A stretch of 64,000 nt of DNA, taken from assembly GCF_039941015.1 (NCBI RefSeq), contig NZ_JBDVFI010000067.1. One strand, given 5' to 3'. Both the position numbers and the translations under genes were made by a program. Below are positions 9,175-18,962 of the stretch, piece by piece. The notes beneath the pieces were generated by a model, which ran no database searches, was not told the origin of the DNA, and saw only the letters and a program-made list of their open reading frames with translations. The DNA is from Sedimentitalea sp039941015. Its GTDB lineage: Bacteria > Pseudomonadota > Alphaproteobacteria > Rhodobacterales > Rhodobacteraceae. How positions within the stretch are numbered: the stretch's first letter is position 1; every line of letters starts with the position of its first letter.

Positions 9175-9792
9175 CTAACTGGCAAATCCGAAATTGCGCA
9201 ATCCGTCCAACACAAACTGGGTCGCAAGTGCCGCCAGCAACATCCCGAGCAGGCGTGTAACCACGTTGATCCCTGTCTTGCCGAGGGCCGTGGCCAGAAA
9301 ACCGCTGACCAGAAACAGCAGAAAAACAAGCGCGACCACGGCGATCATGATGCCGATCACCACGGCAAGCCCTTCGAGGCCCGGCTTTTGCCCAGCCAGC
9401 AGGATCACCGTAGCGATCGAACCGGGGCCGGCAATCAGCGGAATGGCCAGCGGAAACACCGACGGATCCGGACCTTCATCTTCCTCGGCCTGACCCTCGC
9501 GGCGTTTGGTGCGCCGCTCAAACAGCATGTCGAGCGCCGTCAGGAACAGCAGGATTCCGCCCGCCACTCGGAACGCAGGCATCGAGATGCCAACAAAGCC
9601 CAGAACCGCCTCGCCAAAGGCCGCAAAGATGGCCAGAATTCCGATCGAGGTCAGACAGGCGCGTATCCCGATCGCACGCCGTCGTTTCGCCGACGTGTCC
9701 TGAGTCATGGCGATAAACAGCGGCGCCAGGCCGATAGGGTCGATCACGACAAATAGCGTCACAAAGGCGGTAATCAGAAACGCGGTATCCAA
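9175..9792 (-). CDS. MarC-family integral membrane protein
   Basis: A 205-residue membrane protein with six hydrophobic segments and the family's opening DTAFLITAFVTLFVVIDPIG. The start is a TTG (9790-9792): no ATG exists near it, and a strong GGAGG lies seven bases upstream inside the end of the ABC-F gene, which stops only two bases before. The tight spacing implies co-translation. MarC proteins were once linked to multiple antibiotic resistance, but that role was not confirmed and their function is unknown. A charged cytoplasmic loop (residues about 85-100, EGQAEEDEG) separates the two halves. Confidence 0.9.
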   Translation of the reverse strand: MDTAFLITAFVTLFVVIDPIGLAPLFIAMTQDTSAKRRRAIGIRACLTSIGILAIFAAFGEAVLGFVGISMPAFRVAGGILLFLTALDMLFERRTKRREGQAEEDEGPDPSVFPLAIPLIAGPGSIATVILLAGQKPGLEGLAVVIGIMIAVVALVFLLFLVSGFLATALGKTGINVVTRLLGMLLAALATQFVLDGLRNFGFAS

Positions 9793-9794
9793 TG

Positions 9795-11645
9795 TCAGGC
9801 CTCCGCCCGTTCAAGTTTTTCAAGTGCACTCATCCAGAGCGCCTCGGCCCGGTCAAGCCCATTCATGACTTCCGCGTATTTGCGTTGCCAGACTTCGGCT
9901 TCGCCTTTCTTGTCGTCTTCATAAAGCGCCGGATCCGCCAGTTTGGTTGCCAGCTTGTCACGCATGGTGTTCAGCTTTTGCACCCGTTCCTCGCTTTTGC
10001 GGGCCTCTGCGCGCAATGCGAGAATGGCATCGCGCGAGGGGCGCTTGGGCTTTGCTTTGGCCTCATCCGGTTTGCGCGAAGGCTTGTCGCGCGCCAGCAG
10101 CAGATCACGATAGGAATTCAGATCGCCTTCATAAGGCAGAACCGTACCTGCCGAAACCAGCCAAAGCCGGTCGGCCACTAGTGACAGCAGATGCATGTCG
10201 TGGCTGACCAGAATGACCGCGCCGGAGTAGGCGGTGAGCGCCTCGACCAACGCCTCGCGGCTTTCAATATCGAGGTGGTTGGTCGGTTCGTCGAGAATCA
10301 GCAGATGCGGCGCGGGCAGGGTGGCTAGCAGCAGTGATAACCGCGCCTTTTGCCCACCTGACAACCGTCCGACCACCGTGTCGGCCTGATCCGCACCCAG
10401 ACCGAACCCGGCCAGTCGCGCACGCAAGCGGGCCTGTCCCTCGGCGGGGCGTTCACGCAGCAGGTGTTGCAGCGGGGTTTCGTCGACGTGCAGTTCCTCG
10501 ACCTGATGCTGTGCAAAGAACCCGATGCGCAGCTTGTTGGAGCTGCTCATCTTGCCGGCCATCGGGGCCAGCCGGTCGCTGAGCATCTTGGCGAGTGTAG
10601 ATTTGCCCTGACCGTTTTTGCCGAGCAACGCGATCCGGTCGTCCTGATCGATGCGCAGGTTCAGATCGCGCAACACAACAGTGTCGCCATAGCCGACCTT
10701 GACGCCCTCGGTGGCGATGATCGGGGGCGACAGTTCTTCGGGTTCGGGAAACGAGAATACCGTGCGCGCCGCATCCTCGGGCGCGCGGATGGTTTCCATC
10801 TTTTCCAGCATCTTGACCCGGCTCTGCGCCTGCTTGGCCTTGCTGGCCTTGGCCTTGAACCGGTCGACAAAGGCCTGCAGATGCGCGCGCCTTGCATCTT
10901 GTTTCTTGGCCGCTGCCGCCTGCACCGCACGGTTGGCAGCGCGCTGGCGGGCGAACTGGTCATAGTTGCCCGTGTAATACGTGAGCCCACGATCCTCCAG
11001 ATGAAGGATGCCGCCCACGGCCCGGTTCAGCAAATCGCGATCATGGCTGATGATGATCACGGTGTGTGGATAGCGACCAAGATAGTTCTCCAGCCACAAC
11101 GCGCCTTCGAGATCCAGATAGTTGGTCGGTTCGTCCAGCAACAGATAATCCGGTTGAGAAAACAACACCGCCGCCAGCGCCACGCGCATCCGCCAGCCAC
11201 CGGAAAAGGCGCTGCACGGCATGGCCTGTTCGTCGCTGTCAAACCCCAGACCGCGCAGAATCGATGATGCGCGTGCCTCGGCGGACCAAGCGTCAATATC
11301 GGTCAAGCGGGTCTGAACATCGGCGATTCGCGCCGGGTCAGTGGCGGTTTCGGCCTCGGCCAGCAGGTCGGCGCGTTCGGTATCCGCGGCCAGAACGGTA
11401 TCCAGCAACGACACTTCGTTGCCGGGAACCTCTTGCGCGACTCCACCGATGCGGGCCTGCGAGGGCAGGCTGATAGCGCCGCTTTCAAGCGCCAATTCAC
11501 CCCGGATGAGACGGAACAGCGTGGTCTTGCCAGCGCCATTGCGCCCGACCATGCCAACCTTGTGCCCCGTAGGGATGGTGGCGCTGGCCGATTCGAACAA
11601 CGGGCGGCCTTCGACGGCGTAGGTGATATCATTTATGCGTAACAT
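9795..11645 (-). CDS. ABC-F family ATP-binding protein (Uup/EttA type)
   Basis: A 616-residue protein with two ABC ATPase domains in tandem and no membrane segments, as in ABC-F translation factors. The start at 11645 (MLRINDITYAVEGRPLF) is the family's usual N-terminus. The first Walker A (GRNGAGKTT) is at residues 34-42, and the second (GKNGQGKST) in the middle. The second signature motif LSGGQKARLSLLL and the H-switch VSHD are clear, while the first signature is degenerate (FSGGWRMR). The linker is rich in Lys and Ala, and a basic coiled-coil tail follows the second domain. ABC-F proteins act on the ribosome; the exact subgroup is uncertain. Confidence 0.93.
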   Translation of the reverse strand: MLRINDITYAVEGRPLFESASATIPTGHKVGMVGRNGAGKTTLFRLIRGELALESGAISLPSQARIGGVAQEVPGNEVSLLDTVLAADTERADLLAEAETATDPARIADVQTRLTDIDAWSAEARASSILRGLGFDSDEQAMPCSAFSGGWRMRVALAAVLFSQPDYLLLDEPTNYLDLEGALWLENYLGRYPHTVIIISHDRDLLNRAVGGILHLEDRGLTYYTGNYDQFARQRAANRAVQAAAAKKQDARRAHLQAFVDRFKAKASKAKQAQSRVKMLEKMETIRAPEDAARTVFSFPEPEELSPPIIATEGVKVGYGDTVVLRDLNLRIDQDDRIALLGKNGQGKSTLAKMLSDRLAPMAGKMSSSNKLRIGFFAQHQVEELHVDETPLQHLLRERPAEGQARLRARLAGFGLGADQADTVVGRLSGGQKARLSLLLATLPAPHLLILDEPTNHLDIESREALVEALTAYSGAVILVSHDMHLLSLVADRLWLVSAGTVLPYEGDLNSYRDLLLARDKPSRKPDEAKAKPKRPSRDAILALRAEARKSEERVQKLNTMRDKLATKLADPALYEDDKKGEAEVWQRKYAEVMNGLDRAEALWMSALEKLERAEA

Positions 11646-11741
11646 GAGGCGGCTCTTAGCAGAGCCGGGGAGGCTATGGAAAGCCTGTCTCCGACGTGTT
11701 AGCGCAGCTTTGTTCGCAACCCCGAAGTCACCGAGTTCCTC

Positions 11742-12944
11742 ATGCGACCCGCGCAAAGCCCACCGCATCTGTATACACTGGTCATCCTGACCGGAGTATC
11801 GGTGGTATCGCTGAACATGATTCTGCCTTCGCTGGCGCAGATGGCGGAAGAATTCGACGTCTCCTACGGCTATTTGAACCTCGCGATATCGGGCTATCTG
11901 GCGATTACGGCGGTTCTGCAGATCATCATTGGCCCGATGTCAGACAGGTTCGGACGCCGCCCGGTGCTCCTCGTGTCCGTGGCGATCTTTGCGCTCGCAT
12001 CTGTCGGGTGCGTGCTTGCGCAAGAGTTCTGGGTCTTTCTGGCGTTTCGCCTGCTGCAAGGCGCGATCGCGGCGGGGCAGGTGCTGTCTCGCGCGATCAT
12101 ACGGGATATGCATCCTCCCAACGAGGCGGCGAGCCTGATGGGATACGTCGCCATGTCGATGGCGCTGGCGCCGATGTTGGCACCGGTTCTGGGTGGCGCG
12201 CTGCACATGCTGTTTGGCTGGCGGGCCGGTTTCGGTCTGTTCACGTTTATGGGCTTCGCGGTTCTGGCCTTGCTCTGGTTCGACCTTGGCGAAACGCACC
12301 GAACGCCATCCGCAAAGTTCGGGCAGCAATTGCGCGAATATCCCTACCTGCTGAAGTCGCGCCGGTTCTGGGGGTACAGCCTTTGTATCGCATTCTCGGT
12401 GGGTGGCTTTTATACCTTCATCACCGGCGCACCGCTTGTTGCCTCCGCTTGGTTCGATCTCAGCCCGGCCATGCTGGGTGTTGGAATCGGCATCATCACC
12501 ACCGGTTTCATGGCGGGCAATTTTGTCACAGGACGGATGGCGGCGCGCACCGGTTTGATGCCGCTGATCCTCTGGGGGCGCAGCGCCGCAACCATTGGGC
12601 CGCTGATCGGCCTTGTCCTCTTCTTTCTGGGCCTCGGGAGCGTCTGGGTGTTTTTTGCCTCTGCAATCGCAGTAGGATTTGGCAACGGGCTGACCATTGC
12701 AAACGCCAGCGCAGGCCTGTTGTCAGTGCGCCCCAGCCTCGCGGGCACGGCTTCGGGTCTGTCGGGGGCGCTGGCAGTTGGGTTGGGGGCCGTTCTGACC
12801 AGCAGCACCGGTGCGATCGTGACGGCCGGAAATGCACCTTTTGCGGTTCTGGCGATGATGTCGGTGATCAGCGGCTTCGGCTTGCTGTCTGCACTCTACG
12901 TTCGATGGCGCGATCAGATCGATCCGCTTGTGGACGTGGCCTGA
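11742..12944 (+). CDS. Bcr/CflA-type drug-resistance transporter (MFS)
   Basis: A 400-residue major-facilitator protein with twelve predicted membrane helices. The motif A segment GPMSDRFGRRPVLL follows helix 2, and the Bcr/CflA-specific stretch FLAFRLLQGAIAAGQVLSRAIIRD follows helix 3-4. Proteins of this branch export drugs such as bicyclomycin or chloramphenicol, or small metabolites, with proton antiport; the substrate here is unknown. The gene is divergent from the ABC-F gene (97-base gap) and is followed by ndk. Confidence 0.9.
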   Translation: MRPAQSPPHLYTLVILTGVSVVSLNMILPSLAQMAEEFDVSYGYLNLAISGYLAITAVLQIIIGPMSDRFGRRPVLLVSVAIFALASVGCVLAQEFWVFLAFRLLQGAIAAGQVLSRAIIRDMHPPNEAASLMGYVAMSMALAPMLAPVLGGALHMLFGWRAGFGLFTFMGFAVLALLWFDLGETHRTPSAKFGQQLREYPYLLKSRRFWGYSLCIAFSVGGFYTFITGAPLVASAWFDLSPAMLGVGIGIITTGFMAGNFVTGRMAARTGLMPLILWGRSAATIGPLIGLVLFFLGLGSVWVFFASAIAVGFGNGLTIANASAGLLSVRPSLAGTASGLSGALAVGLGAVLTSSTGAIVTAGNAPFAVLAMMSVISGFGLLSALYVRWRDQIDPLVDVA

Positions 12945-13078
12945 CACGACCACGGCGATTCAGGTCAAAATGCCGCCCAGACCGGCCCAACGCGCCTTTT
13001 CAAACCAGCCAGCCCGTGCTAGGCGGCGCGCAAGATAGTCCGGCGGACAATTCCGCCGCCCAAAGATGGAGATGCCCG

Positions 13079-13501
<423 letters not shown>

Positions 13502-13540
13502 ATCGCGCGATCCCCACCGGATCGAACATTGAACACGTTA

Positions 13541-13579
13541 AGAAAGGGCTGCACCGATGACGTGCGGCCCTTTCTCATT
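13541..13579 (+). terminator. Rho-independent terminator after ndk
   Basis: Inverted arms at 13541-13554 (AGAAAGGGCTGCAC) and 13562-13575 (GTGCGGCCCTTTCT) form a 14-bp stem with one G-U pair and a 7-base loop, 40 bases after the ndk stop. The T-run after it is short. Confidence 0.75.
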
Positions 13580-13655
13580 CCGGCTGCGGGCAAGCAGCGA
13601 CGATCAAGAACCGTCAGACGCACGCAAACCGTGCATACCTGCCAGAGCCGACATC

Positions 13656-13718
13656 TTCAGCTTTGCAAAAATACTCCGGGGGAGTCGCCCGGAGGGCGGC
13701 GGGGGCAGCGCCCTCTCT
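13656..13718 (+). repeat. Intergenic GC-rich repeat element, copy 1
   Basis: The segment starts TTCAGCTTTGCAAAAATACT, continues with CCGGGGGAG, and ends in a hairpin-forming GGGGGCAGCGCCCTC. A second copy with the same order of blocks lies in inverted orientation at 22410-22458. Both are next to gene ends (here 15 bases beyond the trpE stop on the other strand, which reads towards it), so a role as a dispersed terminator-like element is possible. Confidence 0.6.
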
Positions 13719-13740
13719 AGAAACGTCCCAATGGGACCGT

Positions 13741-15252
13741 TCAGCTGTTACCGTTCCCGGTAAAGCGAGCAGCATCTGCCGCCGCGCGCCGGATGGCGTT
13801 GGATTTGTGAACGGTTTCCTGATACTCGGCCTCCGGATCGCTGTCATAGACAACTCCGCCCCCAGCCTGGATATAAAGCTTGCGATCCTGCACCACCGCC
13901 GTACGCAGCGCGATGCACATGTCCATATCACCACCGGCCGAAAAATAGCCGACGCCGCCACCATAGACACCGCGCTTTTCTGGCTCCAACTCGTCGATGA
14001 TTTCCATCGCGCGCACCTTGGGCGCGCCGCTGACGGTACCTGCGGGCATCCCTGCGAAAAACGCGTCAAGCGCGTCCTTGTTTTCGTCCAGTTCGCCAAC
14101 CACGTTGCTGACAATGTGCATCACGTGAGAATAACGCTCGATGATGAATTTCTCAGTCGGACGTACCGTGCCGATCTTGGCGACCCGACCGGTGTCATTC
14201 CGGCCCAGATCAAGCAGCATCAGATGCTCTGCCAGTTCTTTCTTGTCCGCAAGCAGGTCTGCTTCGAGCGCCCGGTCCTCTTCAGGCGTTGCGCCGCGCG
14301 GGCGGGTGCCTGCGATTGGGCGGATCGTGACCTCGCTACCAAACACGCGCACCAGAATTTCGGGCGACGCCCCGATCACCTGAAAACCGCCAAAGTTAAA
14401 ATAGAACATAAAGGGCGACGGGTTGGTTCGGCGCAAGCTGCGATACAGTGCAAAGGGGGGCAGGGGAAACTCTTGCGTCCATCGCTGTGACGGTACGACC
14501 TGAAAGATGTCGCCGGCGCGGATATAGTCTTTGGCGGTCTCCACCGCGGCCTTGTAGGCATCGGGTGTAAAATTGCTGACCGGGGGGGCAACTTCGGCGG
14601 CATCCCCAAGGTCGCGGGTTTCGGCTGGCATGGCACGTTCAAGATCGCGTACCGCATCCATCACCCGTTCTGCCGCCTGAGCATAGGCCGCGCGCGCAGT
14701 CTGGCCATCGCTGACCCAGGCAGGCGAAACCACCGTGACCTCGCCCTTGACCCCATCCAGAACTGCCACGACCGAAGGGCGTAACATCACCGCATCCGGC
14801 AGGCCCAGCGGATCGGACGGGACATCCGGCAGATGTTCCACCAGCCGCACCATGTCATAGCCGAGATAGCCAAACAGCCCGGCAGCTGCCTGTGGCAGGT
14901 CTTCGGGGAGCGCGATGTGGCTCTCGCCAATCAGGCCGCGCAGGTTGGCCATGGGATCGCCCTGTTGGCCTTCGAACGCATCCGGATCAAAGCGGGCGGA
15001 TCGGTTCAACTCGCTTTGAACGCCCCGGCAACGCCAGATCAGGTCCGGTTTCATTCCGATGATCGAATAGCGCCCACGCACTTCGCCACCGGTCACGGAT
15101 TCAAGCATGAAGGCGTCCTTTTGCGCGCCCGTCAGCTTGAGCATCAATGACACCGGCGTGTCGAGATCGGCGGCAAGCCGCGTGTAGACAACCTGATTTT
15201 CGCCCGCCTCGTAAGCGCGGGCAAAACTGTCGTAGTCCGGTGTCAGCGCCAT
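13741..15252 (-). CDS. trpE: Anthranilate synthase component I
   Basis: A 503-residue enzyme that converts chorismate to anthranilate, the first step of tryptophan synthesis, together with the TrpG amidotransferase (not visible here). The N-terminal segment PVSLMLKLTGAQKDAFMLESV holds the LL(E/K)S-like feedback region. The C-terminal chorismate-binding half shows FQVVPSQRW, IAGTRPRG, EHLMLLDLGRND and the terminal GGGVVYDSDP motifs. The gene lies nine bases after the PpiD-like gene, so the two are probably cotranscribed. No Trp-rich leader peptide fits in that gap. It is close to Rhodobacterales TrpE in length. Confidence 0.95.
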   Translation of the reverse strand: MALTPDYDSFARAYEAGENQVVYTRLAADLDTPVSLMLKLTGAQKDAFMLESVTGGEVRGRYSIIGMKPDLIWRCRGVQSELNRSARFDPDAFEGQQGDPMANLRGLIGESHIALPEDLPQAAAGLFGYLGYDMVRLVEHLPDVPSDPLGLPDAVMLRPSVVAVLDGVKGEVTVVSPAWVSDGQTARAAYAQAAERVMDAVRDLERAMPAETRDLGDAAEVAPPVSNFTPDAYKAAVETAKDYIRAGDIFQVVPSQRWTQEFPLPPFALYRSLRRTNPSPFMFYFNFGGFQVIGASPEILVRVFGSEVTIRPIAGTRPRGATPEEDRALEADLLADKKELAEHLMLLDLGRNDTGRVAKIGTVRPTEKFIIERYSHVMHIVSNVVGELDENKDALDAFFAGMPAGTVSGAPKVRAMEIIDELEPEKRGVYGGGVGYFSAGGDMDMCIALRTAVVQDRKLYIQAGGGVVYDSDPEAEYQETVHKSNAIRRAAADAARFTGNGNS

Positions 15253-15261
15253 GATCTGCCC

Positions 15262-17106
15262 TTACTGGAAACTCGCCTGCACGGCGTTCAGCGCCTGCTG
15301 GTCAATTTGCGGTTTAGCGCGCAGACGGGCATCGCGCATGAAGGCCTCGAACAGAGCTTCGGCCAATGCCTGATCAAGGCCATCGCCAAACGCTGTTTGC
15401 ATCGCGGTCAGCTCAGCGGTCTCTTCCGGCGGCAGGGTATCCTCAAGCCGCACGATCAAAACGGTGCCTTCGCCAGAAATCACGCGCAGTTCGCCTTTTT
15501 CCATTTCGAACACCTGCGACATGAAATCCGGAGGTGTGCCTTCGACAAATGCCGTTCGCGTCATGCTGTTCTCGACGCGAAAGGACAGGCCGGTTTCGGT
15601 GAAATCTTCGCCTTCACCGAGTTCTGCAACAATCGCATCTGCCTGCGCCCTCAGCGCAGCTTCGGTCTGCTCCAGCGCCCATGCCTCGGCGACCTTTTCG
15701 CGCGCGGCGGCAAAGGGTTCCGGGCGAACCGGCAGCACTTCTTCCAGACGCAGGGCAAAGATCGCGCCATCCTCGGTAAAGTCGATCTCAGGGAAATCAT
15801 CTTCGGTGACGGCGGCGGCGGCGGCACGGAATTCCGCATAGGCGGCCACACCTTCGTGTTCCTCGTCTGTCCAGTTGATGGTGCCGAGCGCCATGTCGGT
15901 TTCCTCGACAAGTTCCTCCAGCGTTGCACCTCCAGCCATCAGATCGTTGATCCCTTCGGCCTGAGTCTCGATCAGCCGCCGGGCGCGATCCCCTGCGAGT
16001 TCGGCGCGCAATTCTTCTTCGACCTCTTCAAACGCGGTCACACGTGCCGCGAGGTTTCCGTTGACGCGGTAGAGGGAGGGGCCGAGCTCGGACGGAAGCG
16101 GGCCGAGTACATCGCCGATCTCGGCGGCAAATACATCGTCCGCAGCTTCGCGCAGATCGTCACGGGTAACGTCGCCCAAGTCGATATCGGCGAGGGCCAG
16201 GCCACGTTGCTCGACCAATGCCTCAAAGGTCGTGCCGCCGACATCAAGCTGTGCCTTTGCACTCGACGCCGCCGCGATATCGGCAAATGCCAGACGTTCC
16301 ACCAGTCGCCGTTCGGGAATGTCGTATTCCTCACTACGACTGTCATAAAGGTCGCGCAGGGCGGTTTCATCGATTTCGACCTGATCGAGAATCATTTCCG
16401 GTGTCATCAGGACATAGGTGAGACGCTTGGTTTCGGGCAGCGTGAAATCATCCGGATGATCGTCGTAGTAGCCCTGCAATTCTTCGGGAGTTGCGGCGGG
16501 AATCGGTGTTTCAAGATCCTCGGCCGTCATCTGCGCCCAGGTAAAATTGCGCCTTGCAGCGATGTAGTCGGTCATGGTCTGGGTCAGGACGTCGGGCATC
16601 GTGGTGCCTGCCACAACCGCACCCTGAACAATCGTGCGGGCGGATTCGGCGCGCAGATCGTTTTCAAAGTCGGTTTCGTTCAGGCCAGCCTGGCTGAGGG
16701 CAAAGCGATAGGATTCGCGATCAAATGCACCGTCGATCCCCTGAAACGCCGGGATTTGCAGAATTTCCTGCTGCAGGTTTTCATCGCCGATGGAAATGCC
16801 GAGGTTCGCAACTTCGTTATCCAGTGAGGCGAGCCCAACGAGCCGGGATAGGACCACCTGATCCAGCCCCATGGCGCGGACCTGTGACATCGGCAGGGTT
16901 TGACCCGACTGTGCCTCGATTGCGCGAATCTCGCGTTGAAGTTCGCGGCCATAGTCGTCGACGCTGATCGGTTGATCACCCGCATATCCGATGGTGCGGA
17001 TCGTGCCGCTGAGGTTGGTTGCGCCAAAACCGGCCAAACCCACGATCAGAAGTGCGAGGATAATCCAGACGAATGTCTTGGATAAACTTTTAACGCCTGC
17101 GGCCAT
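15262..17106 (-). CDS. PpiD-like periplasmic folding factor (SurA N-domain/parvulin)
   Basis: A 614-residue protein with a single N-terminal membrane anchor (about residues 10-30, LSKTFVWIILALLIVGLAG), then an acidic periplasmic part built of SurA-N-like helices and parvulin-type rotamase domains. The first domain contains VSVDDYGRELQ-like and RLVGLASLDNEVANLGISI segments typical for PpiD/SurA_N_3. The rest is strongly acidic and diverged, so isomerase activity is not certain. PpiD sits at the Sec exit and helps newly exported proteins fold. A GGGAGG ribosome site precedes the ATG. It precedes trpE with a nine-base gap, as often seen in this order of bacteria. Confidence 0.87.
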   Translation of the reverse strand: MAAGVKSLSKTFVWIILALLIVGLAGFGATNLSGTIRTIGYAGDQPISVDDYGRELQREIRAIEAQSGQTLPMSQVRAMGLDQVVLSRLVGLASLDNEVANLGISIGDENLQQEILQIPAFQGIDGAFDRESYRFALSQAGLNETDFENDLRAESARTIVQGAVVAGTTMPDVLTQTMTDYIAARRNFTWAQMTAEDLETPIPAATPEELQGYYDDHPDDFTLPETKRLTYVLMTPEMILDQVEIDETALRDLYDSRSEEYDIPERRLVERLAFADIAAASSAKAQLDVGGTTFEALVEQRGLALADIDLGDVTRDDLREAADDVFAAEIGDVLGPLPSELGPSLYRVNGNLAARVTAFEEVEEELRAELAGDRARRLIETQAEGINDLMAGGATLEELVEETDMALGTINWTDEEHEGVAAYAEFRAAAAAVTEDDFPEIDFTEDGAIFALRLEEVLPVRPEPFAAAREKVAEAWALEQTEAALRAQADAIVAELGEGEDFTETGLSFRVENSMTRTAFVEGTPPDFMSQVFEMEKGELRVISGEGTVLIVRLEDTLPPEETAELTAMQTAFGDGLDQALAEALFEAFMRDARLRAKPQIDQQALNAVQASFQ

Positions 17107-17187
17107 GATGCCTCCCTGCCTGGCAATGATCTGCCTTGTTTTTCGCCGCCTTGTCTACGACGCGTGTTCTGGGGGGGCAAGACGGGT

Positions 17188-18357
17188 TCAGGCGGGCAGG
17201 GTGGCCATTCGGTCAAAAAACGCGGCAATTCCGGCGCGGTCGAGGTTGGCAAAGGCGATGCGCAGATGGCGAGCGCCATGGGAATCACCCGGCGGCGTGA
17301 ACATCGTGGCGGGCAGGGCAAGGATGCTGGCCTGCTTGACCATCGATTTTGCCAGCTGGTCAGACGGCATGTCGAACGGATGTTCGACATAAGCGAAATA
17401 GGCACCCAACCCTCGCAAGGCCCACCCTTGCGCGGCAAGAACGGGAAACCCGTCACGGATCGCGGCGCGACGCGCGAGAATTTCCATACGCTCGCCCGCC
17501 AACCAGTCTGACAGGTTCCGCATGCCCCACAGCGCCGCTTGCTGGCCAGTCTGGGTCGGGCAGATCGTGACCGTGTCGAGAAACTTCTCGATCTCCAGCA
17601 GCAGGTCGGCAGAGGTCACAATCGCGCCGACGCGGTGCCCGGTGAGGCGATAGGCCTTGGAAAAGGAATAGAGATGCAGCAGCGTCTGGTCCCAATCGGG
17701 ATCGGTAAACAGATCATGCGGCGCGCCATCGCGGCTGTCAAAATCACGATAGGTTTCATCCACGATGAGCTTGATCCCGCGCGATTTGGCGAGATCATAG
17801 AAAGCGCGCAACAGCGACGCAGGGTATTCGGCCCCGGTGGGGTTGTTGGGCGTGACAAGAACGATGGCCCGTGTGCGGTCATTGATCAGCTGTGCCGCCT
17901 CGTCGGGATCGGGCAGCATGTCCGCCTGAGCAGGCAGCGGAACAGCGTTGACCCCGGACATATCAAGCCACATCTTGTGATTGAAATACCAAGGGGTTGG
18001 CAGGATAACCTCATCCCCCTGATCGGTAAGCGTGGCGATCGCGGCGGCAAAGGCCTGATTGCAGCCCGAGGTGATGGCGACCTGCGCTTGCGCGATCTCG
18101 CCATTATATCTGGCGCTGCACTGGCTGGCAAGTTCGTCGCGCAGCTCGTTCAGGCCCAGAACGGGCCCGTAGAGATGAATGGCGTCATTGGTCAGGACCA
18201 TGTCGGCCAGCGCCTGTCGCAATTCCTGCGGTGGTGGTGCCACGGGCGCGGCTTGCGACACTAGCATCAACGGGCGATCCGCAGGGTGTTCGATCCCGTT
18301 GAGCCAGCCAAAGGTCTCGACGATCGGAGAGGGAAAGGTGGATCGTGTACGCGTCAT
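17188..18357 (-). CDS. PLP-dependent class I/II aminotransferase
   Basis: A 389-residue fold-type I aminotransferase. The expected residues are visible: NNPTG at 171-175, D200 in VDETYRDF (pyridine nitrogen contact), and the Schiff-base lysine K234 in SFSKAYRLTGHRVG. An arginine for the substrate carboxylate is likely near the C-terminus (HLRIAF). The start at 18357 gives the usual N-terminal length; the longer open frame overlaps gpt on the same strand. The amino donor and acceptor are not predictable. It lies 31 bases after gpt and may share its transcript, with no obvious functional link. Confidence 0.88.
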   Translation of the reverse strand: MTRTRSTFPSPIVETFGWLNGIEHPADRPLMLVSQAAPVAPPPQELRQALADMVLTNDAIHLYGPVLGLNELRDELASQCSARYNGEIAQAQVAITSGCNQAFAAAIATLTDQGDEVILPTPWYFNHKMWLDMSGVNAVPLPAQADMLPDPDEAAQLINDRTRAIVLVTPNNPTGAEYPASLLRAFYDLAKSRGIKLIVDETYRDFDSRDGAPHDLFTDPDWDQTLLHLYSFSKAYRLTGHRVGAIVTSADLLLEIEKFLDTVTICPTQTGQQAALWGMRNLSDWLAGERMEILARRAAIRDGFPVLAAQGWALRGLGAYFAYVEHPFDMPSDQLAKSMVKQASILALPATMFTPPGDSHGARHLRIAFANLDRAGIAAFFDRMATLPA

Positions 18358-18388
18358 GTCAGGCCCCAGAAACGGTAGTAATTCGCGG

Positions 18389-18895
18389 TCAGTCCTTGCC
18401 CCGGTAAGGCTCGACATATTGCAGTGCCATGTCCCAGGGGAAGAAAATCCAGGTGTCTTGGCTGACTTCGGTGATAAAGGTATCGACCTGCGGGCGCCCC
18501 TTGGGCTTGGCGTAGACGGTCGCGAAATGCGCTTTGGGGAACATCTTGCGCACGACTTCAAGGGTTTTGCCGCTGTCCACCAGATCATCGACGATCAGGA
18601 TGCCGGTTCCGTCGCCCATCATCTCTGCATCCGGGGATTTCAGCACCTTGGCTTCGGACTGGGCCTGATGGTCGTAAGATTTGATACTGATCGTATCCAC
18701 CGTGCGGATATCAAGCTCGCGCGCGACGATCATCGCAGGGGCCATGCCGCCGCGGGTAATAGCCACAACCGCGCGCCATCCACCGTCGTCGGGGCCGTGA
18801 CCATCCAGACGCCAAGCCAGCGCGCGGCTGTCGCGGTGGATCTGGTCCCAGCTGATGTGAAAACCCTTTTCGTGGGGCAGGCGGTTGTCAGTCAT
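18389..18895 (-). CDS. gpt: Xanthine-guanine phosphoribosyltransferase
   Basis: A 168-residue purine-salvage enzyme that couples PRPP to guanine, xanthine or hypoxanthine. The PRPP-binding motif ILIVDDLVDSGKT is at residues 99-111. AITRGGMAPAMIVARELDIR (45-64) and the C-terminal WIFFPWDM match Gpt of E. coli type rather than Hpt. The gene lies behind a 67-base gap from the lysE-like gene and before an aminotransferase. Confidence 0.93.
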   Translation of the reverse strand: MTDNRLPHEKGFHISWDQIHRDSRALAWRLDGHGPDDGGWRAVVAITRGGMAPAMIVARELDIRTVDTISIKSYDHQAQSEAKVLKSPDAEMMGDGTGILIVDDLVDSGKTLEVVRKMFPKAHFATVYAKPKGRPQVDTFITEVSQDTWIFFPWDMALQYVEPYRGKD

Positions 18896-18962
18896 GTGAT
18901 CACTCCTCGTCTGTTTCGCATTAGCGCAAGCCCGAGGCTAAGGAAAGTCCGCTCTCGGTTGA

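Noticed and set aside
15307..16827. 506-codon plus-strand frame opposite the PpiD-like gene
   Set aside because: It is antisense to a well-supported gene in high-GC DNA, has no recognisable domain, and would need to overlap it fully.
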